DNA from: Paraburkholderia fungorum
GTDB taxonomy: Bacteria; Pseudomonadota; Gammaproteobacteria; Burkholderiales; Burkholderiaceae
Assembly: GCF_902833645.1 (NCBI RefSeq)
Contig: NZ_CADFGE010000012.1
Coordinates: 237,405 to 301,404 of the forward strand
Length of the DNA stretch: 64,000 nucleotides
Direction: 5' to 3'
The position numbers and the translations under genes are program-made. Below the pieces are notes generated by a model. The model was not told the DNA's origin. It saw only the letters and a list, made by a program, of their open reading frames with translations, and made no database searches. Positions within the stretch are counted from its first letter, which is position 1. Each line of letters begins with the position of its first letter. Of the stretch, positions 15,641 through 26,100 are shown one piece after another.

Positions 15641-18136
15641 ATGCTCGTGATCGAATCAAATCCAGCAGGACCGGCGGCCGTGTTGCCGCTACTTCAGCGT
15701 TATCGCGCGGACAGCGACGAACTTGCCGTGCCGCATGCAAACCGCATTGCGTTGCTTGGACCGATGCGTATCGAGCGCGGCGATACCGTACTCCCGCTGA
15801 AGTATCACAAGTCGCGCGCGCTGCTCGCGTGGCTCGTGTCGCAACCGGGCGCCGCGCATTCGCGCGACTGGCTGGCCGAATTGCTATGGCCTGGCGAAGA
15901 ACCGGGGAGCGGGCGTCGCAAGCTGAAACGCATTCTGTTCGACGTGAAAGCGGCGCTTGGCGAAGAATGCTTCGAGATCCATCGTGATCTGCTGTGCCTG
16001 AGGCCGGACGCGTTGCCATGGGTCGACGTTCATGCGTTGTCCGTAGCGATCGGCGAGTTGCCACCCGACGACCGGCTCGTGGAGGCCGCCGCGGACGCAG
16101 CGCCGGCCCAGCTCGAAGCGTTGTCGGAAACCGCTGCGCTCTACAGAGGGGAATTCCTCGCAGATATCCAGATCGACGACGCTGGTGAATTCGAACGCTG
16201 GATGGACGCGCGTCGCGTCGCTTATCGTTGCGCCATCTCGCGCTTGCGGCGATTCCTTACCGAAGGATTTGCGCAGCAGGGCGAGTTCACCCGCGCGGCC
16301 GCCCATGCGCGCCGCCTGACGGTCGAGGAGCCTTGGGACGAATCCGCATGGCAGTTGCTGATCGGCCTGCTGATGCGTGCCGGTCGCCGCACCGAGGCGC
16401 AAGCCGAACTCGAACACTGCCGGGCCGCGCTCGACGTCCCCCCGCATCGCGACACGCTTGCACTCGTCGCGACACCGACGCGTTCGGTTGCGCCGATGTT
16501 CGCCGAGGCGGCGGAGCGTCGGCAGATCACGGTCGTCTATTGCCAGCTCACCGTGCCGCGCTGCGACGATCCGGATAGCTGGGCCGCCGCGCTCGTGGCC
16601 CCGCGCAAGCGCTGCGAAGCGATTCTGCAGGCAGCGGGCGGTTATATCGTGCATGCGCCAGGCGGCGGCATGTTCGCGTACTTCGGCTTTCCGGTCACGC
16701 ATGAAGGCACTGTCCGCCGGGCCGTGACTGCCGCGCTCGAATGCCGCGATTCGATGCGGGCAGACGGCGCGGCCGGTACACCCGATCGCGGTGGCGTCGA
16801 TATCGCATTCGGCATTCATACGGGGCTCACGCTTAGCGCCGCCCACGAGAATCAGCCGGATCTCGGTTGCCGGCTGACGCGCATCGTCGGCTTGCTTGCC
16901 AATAGCGCGCGCGCCGGCGAAGTTCTCATGAGCGATGCAACGGCCGAGTTGCTACCGGATTGCGATTTTCGCGCCGTGCGCCAGGTGTTCGTCAGCGATG
17001 CCTCCACCGGCGAAAGAGTGGAAGCGCTGCTGGCGATGCCGCTGGATGCCGCGCTGCCGGCGCAGGAGCGCGGCACGCTGATCGGTCGCGATGCGCAACT
17101 GACGCAACTGAATCATGCATTGCGTCAGTGCGCGCAGCTATCGATGCGCGCGCTGCTCATGACGGGTGACGCGGGGACAGGAAAATCGTCGCTAGTGAGG
17201 CAATTTGTGAAGAGCCGAGGCATACCGGCGATCGAACTGCGCTGTCGCCCCGAATTGGCGACGACGTTTTTTCATCCATTTCGACGCTGGCTCCGCGACG
17301 CTACGGTGCCGAACACTGCGCGTGCTCAAGCAGCATTCGCGGCCTTGGGCGATGCGTTCAGCGATCAGTCGAACCGGCTTGAATGCGCTTCGCGCCAGGC
17401 CGAAGCGATTGTGAATCACCTGCTCGGGATGCTCGAAGAAACCGTACCGGATGGCGGCCTCATCTGTCTCGACGATCTGCAATGGGCGGACCCGGGCACC
17501 TTGCAACTCGTGTCGCGCCTCGTCGAGACACCGCTGCACCGGCGCTTGCCGATCCTCGTCGGGCGCGACGATTTTGCCGCGCCGTGGCTGTCTACGACTG
17601 CGATAGCCCGCATCCAGCTCAAACCGCTGTCGCCCGAATCGAGCCTGGAGTTGATCACGACACTCACACAGGGCGCGGCGCTCGAGCCCGACACGGAGGC
17701 GCAAATCGCGAGGCGTGCCGACGGTGTGCCGCTCTATCTGGTGGCGCTCGCGCGCGCGGCGGCCGACGCCGAACGCGTACCGGCCAACACCGTGCCGCCG
17801 TGCCTGCATGAATTGCTGATGGGGCGCATCGATTCGGTCGGCGCCGCCAAACCGCTGGCACAACTGGCCGCCGCCAGCGGCAGGGATTTTTCCGCGGCGT
17901 TGCTGGCTGACGCGGCGGGACGCAGTGTCGGCGAAATCGAGCCGGTGCTCACCACGCTTTTGCAGGCGCGGCTCATCGTTGCAACGGGCGCGGGTTGCTA
18001 TGCGTTTCGCCATCCGATGCTGCGTGAGGCGGCCTATCAATCGCTCTCGCGCGAACGGCGGCAATGGGCGCATCAGCGCGTCGCCGGTGCGCGGCTCGCG
18101 CTGGAAGGCGTGCCGAAATCGATCCAGCAGCCGTGA
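15641..18136 (+). CDS. SARP-like regulator: winged helix, BTAD, degenerate cyclase domain, AAA ATPase
   Basis: 831 residues. An OmpR-like winged helix (about 35-125, LLGPMRIERGDTVLPL to RRKLKRILFDVKAAL) is followed by a bacterial transcriptional activation domain of TPR type (about 130-275). Next is a class III nucleotide-cyclase-like domain (about 285-450), then a STAND/AAA ATPase with P-loop GDAGTGKS at 509-516 and Walker B LICLDDLQWAD at about 607. In the cyclase domain both metal-binding Asp positions appear lost: the usual FCDLVGST reads YCQLTVPR, and GDAVMAFFG reads GGGMFAYFG. It is therefore likely a sensor or pseudo-cyclase. It lies 228 bp before tpsB on the same strand and is a good candidate regulator of the secretion genes. 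There is no TPR tail after the ATPase. Confidence 0.82.
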   Translation: MLVIESNPAGPAAVLPLLQRYRADSDELAVPHANRIALLGPMRIERGDTVLPLKYHKSRALLAWLVSQPGAAHSRDWLAELLWPGEEPGSGRRKLKRILFDVKAALGEECFEIHRDLLCLRPDALPWVDVHALSVAIGELPPDDRLVEAAADAAPAQLEALSETAALYRGEFLADIQIDDAGEFERWMDARRVAYRCAISRLRRFLTEGFAQQGEFTRAAAHARRLTVEEPWDESAWQLLIGLLMRAGRRTEAQAELEHCRAALDVPPHRDTLALVATPTRSVAPMFAEAAERRQITVVYCQLTVPRCDDPDSWAAALVAPRKRCEAILQAAGGYIVHAPGGGMFAYFGFPVTHEGTVRRAVTAALECRDSMRADGAAGTPDRGGVDIAFGIHTGLTLSAAHENQPDLGCRLTRIVGLLANSARAGEVLMSDATAELLPDCDFRAVRQVFVSDASTGERVEALLAMPLDAALPAQERGTLIGRDAQLTQLNHALRQCAQLSMRALLMTGDAGTGKSSLVRQFVKSRGIPAIELRCRPELATTFFHPFRRWLRDATVPNTARAQAAFAALGDAFSDQSNRLECASRQAEAIVNHLLGMLEETVPDGGLICLDDLQWADPGTLQLVSRLVETPLHRRLPILVGRDDFAAPWLSTTAIARIQLKPLSPESSLELITTLTQGAALEPDTEAQIARRADGVPLYLVALARAAADAERVPANTVPPCLHELLMGRIDSVGAAKPLAQLAAASGRDFSAALLADAAGRSVGEIEPVLTTLLQARLIVATGAGCYAFRHPMLREAAYQSLSRERRQWAHQRVAGARLALEGVPKSIQQP

Positions 18137-18212
18137 AACGAGCTTCGCAAGGAAGCTCGCGCCGCGCTCACGAGCGCAGACATTAAAGACGCGAAAAGCG
18201 CTTCGATCAAGG

Positions 18213-18233
18213 ACGGAAACGTTTCGGAAACGC
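18213..18233 (+). promoter_or_regulatory. Candidate shared operator upstream of tpsB
   Basis: Contains GGAAACGTTTCGGAAACGC (18215-18233): two GGAAACG units 11 bp apart, one helical turn, with GAAACGTTTC also palindromic. It lies 131 bp before the tpsB ATG. The same 21 bp with one mismatch recur at 31483-31503 just before tssA. Confidence 0.5.
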
Positions 18234-18364
18234 GGTCTTCCCATCATGGCGGCAACTCGCTGAACTTTGCAGCAGGTTATGCAGGGTTTGGCGAATTGCA
18301 AGCCAGGGGGCGTGGCGCATCGCACGCGAAAGAAACATAAAAGGACCGTCCGGGTTTTCATCCA

Positions 18365-20125
18365 ATGCCATTTTTTCCGTGCAGGACGCCGACGCGCTTT
18401 GACGTGTTGCATCGCACAGCCTTGCTGACGGCAGGCCTGTGCGCCGCATGGCCAGCATTCCCACAGACTCCGCCGACTCCGCCGACTTCAGGGCAATTGC
18501 TCGAAGCCATCAAGCCAGCTCCGCAGGTGCCGCCAGCCGACCCGAACGTGGTCGTCAAGCCGCCCGAGGCGCCGCCGGCGCCGAAAGTCGAAGCGCCGGA
18601 TCTGCGCTTCACGCCGCAGGGTTTTCGCTTTACCGGCAACACCGTGATATCGAGCGAGGAGCTGACCGCCTTGCTTGCGCCGTATGCGTTTCACGAAATC
18701 GACCTGGACGGTCTGAACGAAATCGTCGACAAGGTGAAGGCTTTCTATCGCCAGCGGGGCTACTTCCTTGCAGTCGCATTCCTGCCGAAGCAGAATATTT
18801 CGGATGGCGTCGTGACAATCGGCATTCTCGAAGGGCGCCTCGGCAGGATCACGGTCAAGCATCCTTATCCGCCCGAAGCGCGCGTGACCGAAGACCAGGT
18901 GCTGGGCATGCTGCGCGCGCGGCTGAAGGAAGGCGACATCATTACGGAGAAATCCGTCGAAACACCGCTGCTGCTGATTCGCGATCTGCCCGGTGCAGTA
19001 ATTCGCTCCACCCTCAATCGCGGCGCACAGGTCGGCACCGCCGATCTCGAAGTCGAGGTGCTGCCCGAAAAGCCCAAGCGGATCACCGGCGAAGTCGATG
19101 TGGACAACTACGGCAATCGCTATGCGGGCGCCTATCGCCTGGGGCTTAAGACCAGTCTCGTGAGTCCGCTCGGGATCGGCGATCTGCTGACGGTGCAAGG
19201 CTTCATCACCAACCAGAACCTGAGCGACTTCGGCGACGTGAGCTATCTCGTGCCGGTGGGGCACCTCGGGACCCGCGTGGGCGTCGATTACGGACGGCTC
19301 AACTATTCGCTCGGCAAGGAGTTCGCCGACCTGAACGCGCACGGTACCGCCGACGTCGTCAATCTGTTCGTACTCCATCCGATCGAGCGCAGCAAGGATT
19401 CGAATCTGTTCGCTCAGGTGGGGTTGACCTACGAACAATTGAACGACAAGCAGAGCGGCGCGCCCACGCAGCAGAAAAATATCATTGGGCTGAAGGCTCA
19501 GGTGAACGGCGATTCGCGCGGCACAGGCTATGTCAACGTGTACACCGCCGGCGTGATGTTCGGCACACTCGGCTTTGGCAGCGACACCGAGAAAAGCGAC
19601 GACGCCAGCGTAAATGGCTATCACACCAACGGCTTCTTCACGAAGTTCTACGGCGACTATCAGCGTCTGCAGCAACTCGCGCCGAATCTCGCCCTGTTCT
19701 TCTCCGCATCGGGCCAGGCCGCCTCGAAGAATCTGACCGCGGCGGAGAAGTTCTCGCTGGGCGGCGCGAACCGCGTGCGCGGTTATCCCGAAGGCGAGGC
19801 AATCGGCGACGACGGCTTCGCCAGCACGCTCGAATTGCGCTACACGGTGCCGGGCTTGCATATCGGCGCCGGCGGTTTTGTACTGACGAGCTTCTTCGAT
19901 TTCGGCTACATCCTGTCCAACGCCAAACCGGGCGACGCGCCGGCGCCCGATCCCGGCCAGTCCAATAGCGTGCGCCTGCTGAGCTACGGCGTCGGCATGA
20001 ATTTCGGCGCGCCGAACAAGTACCTGTTCCGCACCAGCATTGCGTGGCATGGCGGCAGGAAGCCGACCTCCGACACGCACGACAACACGCCGCGGGTCTG
20101 GGTGCAATGGGTGCAGTTCTTTTGA
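18365..20125 (+). CDS. TpsB outer-membrane transporter of two-partner secretion (ShlB/FhaC/HecB family)
   Basis: 586 residues. A probable signal peptide (about 15-38, hydrophobic LLTAGLCAAWPAF) is followed by a Pro-rich linker, a POTRA region (about 78-230, with FRFTGNTVIS and the RGYFLAVAFLP strand) and a 16-strand beta-barrel to the C-terminus. The L6 loop motif VRGYPEG is at 471-477 and the protein ends in Phe, as Omp85-superfamily barrels do. It recognises the TPS domain of its partner in the periplasm and exports it. The tpsA start is 34 nt downstream, so the pair is co-transcribed. Confidence 0.94.
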   Translation: MPFFPCRTPTRFDVLHRTALLTAGLCAAWPAFPQTPPTPPTSGQLLEAIKPAPQVPPADPNVVVKPPEAPPAPKVEAPDLRFTPQGFRFTGNTVISSEELTALLAPYAFHEIDLDGLNEIVDKVKAFYRQRGYFLAVAFLPKQNISDGVVTIGILEGRLGRITVKHPYPPEARVTEDQVLGMLRARLKEGDIITEKSVETPLLLIRDLPGAVIRSTLNRGAQVGTADLEVEVLPEKPKRITGEVDVDNYGNRYAGAYRLGLKTSLVSPLGIGDLLTVQGFITNQNLSDFGDVSYLVPVGHLGTRVGVDYGRLNYSLGKEFADLNAHGTADVVNLFVLHPIERSKDSNLFAQVGLTYEQLNDKQSGAPTQQKNIIGLKAQVNGDSRGTGYVNVYTAGVMFGTLGFGSDTEKSDDASVNGYHTNGFFTKFYGDYQRLQQLAPNLALFFSASGQAASKNLTAAEKFSLGGANRVRGYPEGEAIGDDGFASTLELRYTVPGLHIGAGGFVLTSFFDFGYILSNAKPGDAPAPDPGQSNSVRLLSYGVGMNFGAPNKYLFRTSIAWHGGRKPTSDTHDNTPRVWVQWVQFF

Positions 20126-20159
20126 TACGGGCCTGAGGTCCGTGCGCTGGGGAGACGGG

Positions 20160-23100
20160 ATGCTGCGGAAAAACGGATCGGTGCATGATTCCGGTCGTTC
20201 CGATTGTTCCTTTAACGAGAGCCGTTGCGGCACGCGCGCCGTTTCGTGGCCGCCATACCTGTGCGCGCTCGTACTGGAGTCTGCGCTGCTGCTGACAAGC
20301 GCGACTGGTTTCGCGCAGACCCTTCCCGCCGGCGCCAAGGTGGTATCGGGCAATGTGACGGTGACGCAGCCCAGCGGCCAGCAACTGGTGGTCAACCAGG
20401 GGAGTAGCAGCGCGATCATCAACTGGCAGAGCTTCTCGATCGGTCACGGTAACAGCGTTACATTCGTTCAGCCGAATGCGAGTTCCGTTGCGCTTAATCG
20501 GGTCGTGGGCGGCTCGCCGTCGTCGATCTTCGGCAGTCTCACGGCGACCGGTAAGGTCTTTCTCGTCAACCCGGCGGGCGTGCTGTTTGCGCCGGGGGCA
20601 TCGGTGAACACCGGCAGTTTCGTGGCGTCGACGCTCGGTATCTCGGACAGCGATTTTCTCGCCGGGCGCTATACGTTTCAGAACGGTGGCTCGGCGGGCA
20701 GCATCGTCAATCAGGGTTCGGTGAACGCGCGCGACGGTGCAGTGGTTTTCATCGCGCCGCAGATCGTCAACGCGGGTAACGTGAGCGCGGCGGGCGGCGT
20801 TGCACTGGCGGCGGGAGATCGGGTCAGCATGACGCTGGATGCCGAAAGCCCGTTGTCGGTGAGTGTCGACGCCAGTGCGCTGAAGGCCAGCATTACCCAC
20901 AGCGGCACCATTTTCTCCGGCGGCCCGGTGATGCTGAGCGCGCAGACGCGCGACAGTGCGCTCGATACCGTTATCAACAGCAGCGGTGTGATTCGTGCGC
21001 GGTCGATCAGCTCGAACGGTGAAGACATTCAACTGAATGGCGGCGCGCAAGGCATCGTATCGATCAGCGGCACACTCGACGCAAGCGGCACGGGGACGAG
21101 TGGCCGCGGCGGCGACATTACGGTGAGCGGCGCTCAGTTGGCGCTTGCCGGGACGGCGAAGCTCGACACGTCCGGCGCTCTCGGCGGCGGCACCATCCTG
21201 GTAGGCGGCGCCGCGCACGGCGATGGGCCATTGCAGAATGCGTCGACCACGACAATTGCAAAAGGAGCCGTGCTGGACGCGAGCGCAACCGGCCAGGGTA
21301 ATGGCGGACAGGTTGTCGTCTGGTCCAATGACCGCACGCAATTTTCAGGTGCGATTGTGTCGCGCGGCGGCGCCAACGGCGGCAATGGCGGCAACGCGGA
21401 GATTTCGAGCAAGGGGGCGTTTGTCGTGGACGGCTCGGTTGATCTGAGCGCGCCGCATGGCCAACGTGGCACTTTGCTGCTCGATCCGTACGATCTGTGC
21501 ATCGTCGCGGCAGACCCCGGCACCTGCGGGACCCTGGCGTCGGGAACCGGCACATTCACCGCGGGCGCGAGTGATTCGTATGTGTTGACGTCGACTCTGG
21601 CAGGACTTTCGTCGACGACCAACCTCGTGCTTCAGGCCACCAACTCCATCATCTTCCTCTCGAATCTGGCACTGAATGCGACGACTACGCCGGCTTCGCA
21701 GGGATCGATATCGCTCGAGGCCGGCAACGCCATTCAGATGAATGGTTTTTCGCTCACGACTGGCGGCGGCAACATCTCGATGCTGGCCGGCGCAGGCGGC
21801 ATGTCGCTTGGCAACCTGAGTGCGGGCACGGGAGCGATCACGCTTGGGTTGACGGACGCGAATGGGACGATAACCCAGGCAAGCGGCAGTTCGATCGTTG
21901 GTACTGGCGGATTGACGTTGACCGGCGGAACGCTCGACCTGAGCCAGGTTAATGGGTACAGCGGCGGCACGAATGTCAGCGGCGGCACCTTGGCCATGTC
22001 AGGCAGCGGCACGGCCGGCGCTTCAGCGATCAGCGTCGGCAGCGGCGCGACGCTGGACGTGCAGAACACGCTCGCCAACGCGGTGACGTTGAACGGTGGC
22101 ACGCTGGCGACGAGCACGGGTAACGGTGTCGTAAACGGTCAGGTGACGCTGAATGGCGGCAATACGTTTTCGACCGGCACCAATGCCACGCTGACGGTCG
22201 GCAATGCCGTCAGCGATGGCACGTCGGCCGGTGCGCTGACGGTCAACGGTCCGGGCACGGTGGTGCTAGGCGGCGTCAACACGTTCAGTGGCGGAACGAC
22301 AATCAGTGGCGGCACGTTGGCCCTGGTTGGCAGTGGAACAGCGGGTACGGCGGCGATCAGCGTCGGCAGCGGTGCGGCACTGGATGTGCAGAACACGCTT
22401 ACCAATGTAGTGACGTTAAACGGCGGGACACTGGAGACAACGACCGGCACGGGCATCGTGAACGGTCAGGTGACGCTGAACGGCGGCAATACGTTTTCAA
22501 CCGGCAGTAACGCTACGCTGACTGTTGGCGGTGCCGTTGTCGACGGTGCGTCGGCCGGTGCGCTCACCACGAGCGGTACGGGCACGGTAGTCCTGACCGG
22601 CATGAACTCATATACCGGCGACACGCTGGTGAGCAGCGGCACGCTGCAGGGTAATACGCAGAGTTTGCACGGCGGTATTACGAACAACGCGTTGCTGGTT
22701 TTCGATCAGACGTCGACAGGAACGTTCGGTGGCACGATCAGCGGGACCGGCGCAGTCACCAAACAGAACAGCGGTGCGTTGACGTTCAATACTCAACAAA
22801 ATTACGGCGGCGGCACGAACGTCACGGGCGGCACGCTGGCCCTGACAGGCAACGGAACAGCCGGCACGTCAACGATCAGCGTCGGCAGCGGCGCGGCGCT
22901 GGATGTGCAGAACACGCTTACCGACGCAGTGACGCTGAGCGGCGGGACACTGGAGACGACGTCTGGCACCGGTACGGTGAGTGGACCGGTTGCGCTGACC
23001 AGCAACGGCATTTTTGCCACTGGTTCCGGGGCCTTGCTAACGGTAAGCGGGGTGATTAGCGGCGGCGCATCGCCGAATGCGCTCACTGTTAGCGGTCCGG

Positions 23101-26100
23101 GCACGGTGGTGCTGAGTGGCCTCAATACCTACACCGGCGGCACCCTGGTGAGCGGTGGCACGCTGCAAGGTAATACGCAGAGTTTGTTGGGAACCATTGT
23201 GAACAACGCCTCGCTGGTTTTCGACCAGGCATCGACCGGCACATTCAACGGCACGATCAATGGGACTGGCGCAGTCACGAAACAGAACACCGGCACGCTG
23301 ACGTTCGACACCCAACAAAATTATGGCGGCGGCACCAGCGTCGCGGGTGGCACGTTAGCCTTGACCGGCAGCGGAACAGCCGGCACTTCTACGATCAGCG
23401 TCGGCAGCGGCGCGGCGCTGGATGTGCAGAACACGCTTGCCAATGCGGTGACATTAAACGGCGGCGCTACGCTCGAAACCACAACCGGCGCCGGAATCGT
23501 GAGCGGACCGGTGCTGCTGAATACCAGCGGCATTTTTGCAACCGGCGCCGGCGCGACGCTAAGGGTAAGTGGGACGGTCGGCGGCGCGTCGCCGAATGCA
23601 TTGACCGTGAACGGGGCGGGCACGGTGGTGCTGACCGGCATCAATACCTTCAGTGGCGGCACGACGATCAACGGGGGCACGTTGGCGCTGACCGGCGGCG
23701 GAACAGCAGGCACATCAGCGATTGTGGTGAACAGCGGTGCCGCGCTCGACGTGCAGAACACGCTTGCCAATGCAGTAACGTTGAGCGGCGGGACACTCGA
23801 GACGACGACTGGCACCGGTATCGTGAGCGGACCTGTTGCGTTGAACAGCAACGGAACTCTTGCAGCGGGCTCCGGCGCGTTGCTCACGGTAAACGGGGTG
23901 ATCAGCGGCGGCGCGTCGCCGAATGCGCTCACTGTCAGCGGTCCGGGAACGGTGGTGCTGAGCGGCGTCAATACGTACACCGGCGGCACGCTGGTGAGCG
24001 GTGGCACGCTGCAAGGCAATGTACAGAGCCTGCAGGGCAGTATCACGAACAATGCTTCGCTGGTTTTCGATCAGGCCTCGAATGGCACGTTCAATGGAAC
24101 GATCAGCGGAACCGGCACGGTGACGAAGCAGAACACCGGCACGCTGACGTTCGACTCGGCGCAAAGTTATGGTGGCGGCACCAGCGTCACGGGTGGCACC
24201 CTGGCGTTAACCGGTAACGGAGCAGCCGGAACTCAGTCAGGCTTGGTCACGGTCGGCAGCGGCGCGGCGCTGGATGTGCAGAACACGCTTGCCAATGCGG
24301 TGACGTTGAATGGCGGGACACTGGAGACAACGACCGGCACGGGCATTGTGAACGGACAGGTGACGCTGGCCGGCAGCAACGCATTTTCGACCGGCAATAA
24401 CGCGACGTTGACGGTTAGCGGTGCTGTTGTTGACGGTACGCCAGCCGGCGCGCTGACCGTGAGCGGCACGGGGACGGTGGTGCTGACCGGCGTCAACACA
24501 TATACCGGCGGCACGCTGGTGAGCGGCGGCACGCTGCGAGGCAATACGCAGAGCCTGCAAGGCAGCATCACGAACAACGCCGCGCTGGTTTTCGATCAGG
24601 CATCGAGCGGCACGTTCAACGGCACGATCAGCGGAACCGGCACGGTGACGAAGCAGAACATTGGCACGCTGACATTCGATACGGCGCAAGGCTATGGCGG
24701 TGGCACGACCATCAGCGGCGGCACCCTGGCTCTAAGCGGAAACGGAACGGCGGGAACCCAGTCGGGCTTGATCACAGTTGGCAGCGGCGCGGCGCTGGAT
24801 GTGCAGAACACGCTCGCCAATGCGGTGACGTTAAACGGCGGGACACTGGAGACAACGACCGGCGCGGGCATCGTGAACGGCCAGGTGACGTTGAACGGCA
24901 GCAACATCTTTTCGACGGGCAATCACGCGGCGCTGACTGTCAGTGGTGTCATTACCGACGGCACGCCGGCGGGCGCGCTCGCCGTGAACGGCGCGGGCAC
25001 GGTGACGCTGACCGGCGTCAACACCTTCAGCGGCGGTACGACAATCAACGGCGGCACATTGGCCCTGACCGGCAGCGGCACAGCCGGCGCTTCGACAGGC
25101 GCGATCACGGTGAACAACGGCGCCGCGCTGGATCTGCAGAGCACGCTTGCCAACGCATTGACGCTGAACGGCGGCGGTACGCTTGAAACCACAAGCGGCA
25201 CCGGCATCGTGAACGGCCTCGTCACGCTGAACGGCGGCAACGCGTTCGCCACCGGAAACGGCGCCAGGCTGACGGTGAACGGCGTCATCGGCGACGGTGT
25301 ATCGCAAGGATCACTGACTGTCAGCGGACCGGGAACCGTGGTGTTGACCGGGCTCAACACCTATAGCGGCGGCACAGCGGTGACGGGCGGCACGCTGCAA
25401 GGCGACGCCGGCAGTCTGCACGGCGCCATCGGTCTCGCGAGCGCCACGACGCTGGTGTTCGAGCAGGCGGCGAACGGCACTTTCAATGGTTCGATCAGCG
25501 GCGCCGGCGTGGTCGCGAAACAGAGTAGCGGCACGCTAACGCTCAACGGCACGCAGAGCTATGGCGGCGGCACGACCGTGACGGGCGGCGCACTGCAGGG
25601 CAATACGGCCAGCCTGCAAGGCAATATCGCGCTCGCCGGCGGTACGGGTCTGGTGTTCGACCAGGCATCGAACGGCAACTTCAACGGCACGATCAGCGGC
25701 GCCGGCGCGGTCACGAAACAGAACGGCGGCACGCTGACGCTCGGTACGGATCAAACCTATACCGGCGGCACCAGCGTGACGAACGGCACGTTGGCGCTGA
25801 CAGGAAACGGCACAGCCGGCGCTTCGACCGGCGCGATCACGGTGGGCGGCGGCGCGGCGCTGGACGTGCAGAATACGGTGGCGAACGCAGTGACGCTGAA
25901 CGGCGGCACACTGGAGACGACCACGGGTAGCGGCATCGTGAACGGTGCGGTGACGCTGAACGGCAGCAACGGCTTCGCGGCCGGCAACAATGCCACGCTC
26001 ACGATCAACGGCGCGCTTGGCAACGGCACATCGGCGGGGGCAGTGGTCGTCAACGGGGCGGGCCTCGTGGCGCTGAACGGCATCAGCAGCTTCACGGGCG

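Noticed and set aside
18270..18320. Sigma-54 promoter (TTGGCGAATTGCA) before tpsB
   Set aside because: The GG and GC elements are too close; -24/-12 spacing is not met. Similar near-misses before tssA and hcp were also dropped.
20040..20159. N-terminal extension of TpsA
   Set aside because: Lies in tpsB; the start at 20160 has a strong ribosome-binding site and leads straight to the signal peptide.
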